From: Spirochaetae bacterium HGW-Spirochaetae-9
GTDB taxonomy: Bacteria > Spirochaetota > Spirochaetia > Treponematales > Rectinemataceae
Reading direction: 5' to 3'
NCBI GenBank assembly: GCA_002839205.1
Contig: PGXP01000061.1
Coordinates: forward strand, 5,406-13,866
Length of the DNA stretch: 8,461 nt
This document shows, piece by piece, positions 6,024-8,461 of the stretch. Within the stretch, counting starts at the first letter, position 1, and each line of letters begins with the position of its first letter. The position numbers and the translations under genes are program-made. The notes beneath the pieces were generated by a model. That model saw only the letters and a program-made list of their open reading frames with translations. It ran no database searches and had not been told where the DNA came from.

Positions 6024-6215
6024 ATGGAAAACATAATCGCGTACTTCAAGTCGATGGGCGAGCGCGCCGCCGACGGATCCCTTGTCCACCCTTTCGGCAC
6101 GACCATTCAGGCTCTCGGCGTGACAGCCGGCGGTCTCATCGGTGTTTTCGCCACGCTGGGGGTTTTTTTCCTGCTGATACAGATAGCGAACAGGATAAGC
6201 AAGAAAGCCAAATGA
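6024..6215 (+). CDS. 63-residue single-span membrane protein, possible minimal OadG-like gamma subunit
   Basis: I do not recognise this small protein by family motif. It has a soluble N-terminal part (1-30) with MGERAADGSLVHPFG. One hydrophobic span follows at about 31-54, including GLIGVFATLGVFFLLIQI, and the tail NRISKKAK is basic. By the positive-inside rule the C-terminus is cytoplasmic. Translation is well supported: AAGGAG at 6012-6017 lies 6 bases before ATG 6024, and the gene begins 10 bp after the oadB stop, so the two are surely cotranscribed. The position next to a beta subunit and the aliphatic span followed by basic residues suggest a gamma-type subunit that stabilises the complex. 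Usual OadG proteins have the span at the N-terminus and a longer cytoplasmic tail, so this would be a shortened or unrelated partner. Transcription ends at the hairpin at 6248-6281. Confidence 0.82.
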   Translation: MENIIAYFKSMGERAADGSLVHPFGTTIQALGVTAGGLIGVFATLGVFFLLIQIANRISKKAK

Positions 6216-6221
6216 TGTCGC

Positions 6222-6240
6222 CGCGGTTTTTAAAACCGCG
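6222..6240. repeat. Perfect 9-bp inverted repeat just after the small subunit gene
   Basis: CGCGGTTTT and AAAACCGCG flank a single central T, giving a palindrome that folds as an 8-bp stem with a 3-nt loop. It starts 6 bases after the stop at 6215. No T-run follows it on the plus strand, so it is not a standard terminator. It could protect the mRNA 3' end, back up the next terminator, or bind a dimeric protein. Confidence 0.7.
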
Positions 6241-6247
6241 AGGACCC

Positions 6248-6281
6248 TATAAAAAAGGCGCCTTACGGCGCCTTTTTTATA
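6248..6281. terminator. Bidirectional intrinsic terminator between oadB unit and flavodiiron gene
   Basis: A perfect 15-bp inverted repeat has the TTAC loop at 6263-6266: a GGCGCC core flanked by six A on the left and six T on the right, extended by TATA-like pairs. It gives a GC stem followed by a T-run on either strand. It lies 32 bases after the small subunit stop (6215) and 22 bases after the flavodiiron stop (6304), so it serves both convergent units. Confidence 0.93.
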
Positions 6282-6303
6282 ATCGGTCTGTCATGAGCCG
6301 GAA

Positions 6304-7518
6304 TCAGGAATTCTTGACTGCGATGGCCAGTTCTTTTCCCCGCTCATAGAGAATATCCAGCATTTCGTCGTCGGGGCTGCCCGCCCACTCGACGGCTTCC
6401 AGCGATTCCCACTTCAAAGGCGCAATCTTGTTCTCATATTCCTTTCTCGCGCCACCTACCCAGCCGAAGCTGCCGATGCGCAGCACTTTGCGATACCACA
6501 CATGCTTGCGCTCGAAGATATCGAGCACGTAGGCCATGGGTGGAAACATCTTGTATTCGTAGGTGGGCATGGCGATAAGAATGCCTTCGCTCTTGTAGGC
6601 GTCAGCGAGGACCCAGGAGACATCTTCGTTCGGCACGCGGTGGATTGTGTAGGGTACGCCCTCTTCCTCTATTCCCTCGATCACTGCCGCGAGGCCCTTC
6701 TCGGTGTTGCCGTACATGGAGCCCCAGACGATGGCGATTTCCTTCTCCCTCGGTCCTTCGAGGTAGTCGGCGTAACGGACGTAACGATCGATGATCTCGG
6801 CAGGGGACTGGCGCCAGACGATGCCGTGGCTGGGAGCCACGACCTTGATCTCGAGGTCGGCAATCTTGGCTATGGCCTTTTTCACGAAAAGTCCGAAGCT
6901 GGAGACGATGTTGGCATAATAGCGCAGGGATTCAGACTCGAAGAATTCATGCTCTTCGGGGGTGAATTCATCGTCGAAGACGCGGTCGCCGAGGGCGCCG
7001 AAGGAACCGAAGGCATCGCAGGAGAAGAGGACGCCGCCGTCGGCCGCCCATGTGACCATCGTCTCTGGCCAGTGGACGTTGGGCGTCTCGAAGAAGTCGA
7101 GGGCCACGCCCTCTCCCAGGTCGAGCCTGTCGCCCGTCTTAACGGCGCGCAGGCCTTCGTCCATTTTGTAGAAACTCTGTACGAGGTCGATGCCTTTCTG
7201 CGTGGCGATGATCTCAGCCTTGGGGTTGATGGCGCGGAATTCGGCGAGCCAGCCGGTGTGATCGGGTTCTAGGTGATTGAGGATCAGGTAATCGATGTCG
7301 TCGAGGCCAACGCCGATAGTGGCGAGCTGGCCGGCTAGTTCACCGGGCGCTCCTACCCAGTCACGCACGAGGTCGATGAGGGCGATCTTATCCGACTTCA
7401 CAAGGTAGGAATTGAGGGAAACACCGTAGGGAATGGGCCAAATGCCTTCGAAAAGGTCATCCGACTTGATGTCGGCGTGGAGGGCATAGATCTTGTCAGT
7501 GATGGGGTGGATTTTCAT
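6304..7518 (-). CDS. fprA: Flavodiiron protein (A-type flavoprotein; O2 and/or NO reductase)
   Basis: A cytoplasmic enzyme that reduces O2 to water or NO to N2O, protecting anaerobes. The 404-residue product has the standard class A two-domain layout. The metallo-beta-lactamase-like domain (about 1-250) has the complete diiron set: His82, Glu84, Asp86 in NHLEPDH, His149 in NVHWPETM, Asp168 in SCDAFGSFG, and His231 in APSHGIVWR. The flavodoxin domain (about 258-404) has the FMN phosphate loop GSMYGNTE (266-273), MPTYEYKMFPP and GSFGWVGG. There is no C-terminal rubredoxin or flavin reductase domain, so electrons would come from a separate rubredoxin or similar partner, not seen here. The start ATG 7518 has AAGGA about 8 bases upstream. 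A promoter lies at 7565-7593. The gene converges with the oadB unit at a shared terminator. O2 versus NO preference cannot be read from sequence. Confidence 0.96.
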   Translation of the reverse strand: MKIHPITDKIYALHADIKSDDLFEGIWPIPYGVSLNSYLVKSDKIALIDLVRDWVGAPGELAGQLATIGVGLDDIDYLILNHLEPDHTGWLAEFRAINPKAEIIATQKGIDLVQSFYKMDEGLRAVKTGDRLDLGEGVALDFFETPNVHWPETMVTWAADGGVLFSCDAFGSFGALGDRVFDDEFTPEEHEFFESESLRYYANIVSSFGLFVKKAIAKIADLEIKVVAPSHGIVWRQSPAEIIDRYVRYADYLEGPREKEIAIVWGSMYGNTEKGLAAVIEGIEEEGVPYTIHRVPNEDVSWVLADAYKSEGILIAMPTYEYKMFPPMAYVLDIFERKHVWYRKVLRIGSFGWVGGARKEYENKIAPLKWESLEAVEWAGSPDDEMLDILYERGKELAIAVKNS

Positions 7519-7564
7519 GCTGGCTTCCTTTCAGTCGTGCTGAGCGGCATTGCTTCCGCCTTCA

Positions 7565-7593
7565 AGTATCGATTAAAACATCTTATCCCGCAA
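7565..7593 (-). promoter_or_regulatory. Possible promoter of the flavodiiron gene
   Basis: On the minus strand, TTGCGG (7588-7593), a 17-bp spacer and GATACT (7565-7570) would start transcription near 7558, about 40 nt before the ATG at 7518. It begins 12 bp past the stop of the beta-barrel gene. No terminator is visible between the two genes, so read-through is also possible. Confidence 0.5.
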
Positions 7594-7605
7594 TGGGCAA
7601 CCTGT

Positions 7606-8461
7606 TCAGAATGAGCCGCTCACGGTGGCGCCGAGGGAGAGGGAAACCGCGGCACCGCCAGAGAGTATTGGGTATTCGTCTTCAGCTTCGCCGAAAACGA
7701 ACATTGGGCTCAGCGATAGCGAGAAATTATCTGCGACCTTCCAGGAAGCAGAAGGCTTTACGAACCCCGAAAAATCCGAAAGGCTCGCCAGGACGATGAC
7801 AGATGCTGAGATATCGTCCCCCAAAATCTTGCCTTTTGAGAGATTCAACGCCGCGTAATGCTGGCCGGAGCCGTAGATGAAGCCAGCAAGAACGCTGGAG
7901 TAAGGGCTCGCCTTTGCTTCGGCTATAAGGGACTTCCTGTCATCGTTGGTGTAGCCTTCACCGTTGTAGAAATATTGCCCGACGGCTGTGATGTTTTCAT
8001 TGGCATTATTATAGAGGAACCCTGCGCTTGCAGAGAAATAAAAATTCTCTCGATTTTCTGCCGTGGAATTCTTATGAATGTCGAAGGGTGGGGTTGAATC
8101 GATGCCAGTTATAAAAGTCTTGGTGCTGCCCCTGGATACCATGGCTTCGCCGAAAATGTCAAAGTCGCCGACGGGACCCGTGAGCGTGAGCATGGTCCTT
8201 TCGGCCGTATCGTAGCGATAATACGCGCCCAATCCCAGTTCATAGTTTCCGAGGAGGACTTCGGCTTTCGCCGCAAGGGCTGTCGTGTCGAAGTCAATAT
8301 CCGTATTGTCTAAAATAGTATACAAGTAAAAGTTATTTTGCGTTCCGAATACGGGTATGTTGATGCGCATATTTACAGGGCCTTCTCGCTGTGCATCCGC
8401 ATCGAGCACGTTGATGGACTCAATATTGATGACATCGGCGGGGCTCCAGAAATAGCCGACT
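7606..8461 (-). CDS. Outer-membrane beta-barrel protein, C-terminal part (5' end outside window)
   Basis: I cannot name the family with confidence. About 284 residues are visible, open to the window edge, and the first full codon is at 8460. The sequence is a succession of amphipathic beta-strands with aromatic belts and polar turns, such as NYELGLGAYYRYDTAE, FYFSASAGFLYN and ITAVGQYFYNGEGYTNDD. It ends in Phe (ATVSGSF), the usual outer-membrane insertion signal. There are no cysteines. At the cut end, GYFWSPADVINIES followed by an REGP motif resembles the plug or early-barrel segment of porin-like proteins, where a WSPxDxxN motif precedes a reG turn. A role in outer-membrane transport is inferred. 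The GTG at 8409 is not the start, because conserved-looking sequence continues upstream. It lies upstream of the flavodiiron gene on the same strand, with 87 bp between them. Confidence 0.72.
   Translation of the reverse strand, partial: VGYFWSPADVINIESINVLDADAQREGPVNMRINIPVFGTQNNFYLYTILDNTDIDFDTTALAAKAEVLLGNYELGLGAYYRYDTAERTMLTLTGPVGDFDIFGEAMVSRGSTKTFITGIDSTPPFDIHKNSTAENRENFYFSASAGFLYNNANENITAVGQYFYNGEGYTNDDRKSLIAEAKASPYSSVLAGFIYGSGQHYAALNLSKGKILGDDISASVIVLASLSDFSGFVKPSASWKVADNFSLSLSPMFVFGEAEDEYPILSGGAAVSLSLGATVSGSF

Noticed and set aside
6502..7272. Plus-strand open frame of 256 codons opposite the flavodiiron gene
   Set aside because: Its residues are rich in Gly, Asp, Glu and Val, as expected from the complement of biased codons; the minus strand carries the complete diiron ligand set.
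1..8461. CRISPR array, insertion sequence, prophage, toxin-antitoxin or defence island
   Set aside because: No spaced repeats, transposase motifs, integrase, terminal repeats or defence domains were seen; the genes are housekeeping, metabolic or envelope functions.

Overview
The window is an ordinary, densely packed piece of bacterial chromosome with roughly balanced to moderately GC-rich coding. It most likely comes from a Gram-negative anaerobe. The cell envelope is diderm: there is a beta-barrel protein ending in Phe and a lipoprotein. The metabolism looks anaerobic: a flavodiiron O2/NO reductase and a sodium-pump decarboxylase beta subunit. The lipoprotein's lipobox has Leu at -4 and Ser at -3, a relaxed form typical of spirochaetes. 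I suspect Spirochaetota, but that is inference and cannot be proven here.

Left part (1-2212): the 3' end of nicotinate phosphoribosyltransferase (pncB, plus strand) converges on, and overlaps by 29 bp, a minus-strand pair. That pair is a LOG-family nucleoside-monophosphate phosphoribohydrolase followed 40 bp later by a D-Ala-D-Ala-ligase-like ATP-grasp enzyme that lacks several marks of true Ddl.

Middle (2213-4728): a transglutaminase-like lipoprotein (plus) diverges from the LOG gene. Its TAG stop lies exactly where the CCA of the convergent tmRNA gene (ssrA, minus) would be. ssrA has a well-formed sigma-70-type promoter and a readable tag, ANNNGNLALAA. Upstream of it on the same strand is mnmA (tRNA-U34 2-thiolase), which has gained a CxxC and lost the usual second catalytic Cys.

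Right part (4729-8461): an intergenic region with interlocked promoters separates mnmA from a two-gene unit. That unit is the beta subunit of a Na+-translocating decarboxylase plus a 63-residue single-span protein that may be a minimal gamma subunit. It ends at a strong bidirectional terminator shared with the convergent flavodiiron gene. Upstream of the flavodiiron gene on the same strand is the C-terminal part of an unidentified outer-membrane beta-barrel protein, cut by the window edge.

I found no mobile element, CRISPR array or obvious new defence system. The items most worth a second look are the ssrA 3' end overlapping a stop codon, the altered cysteines of MnmA, the degenerate Ddl-like ligase, and the orphan OadB plus mini-subunit unit with interlocked promoters.
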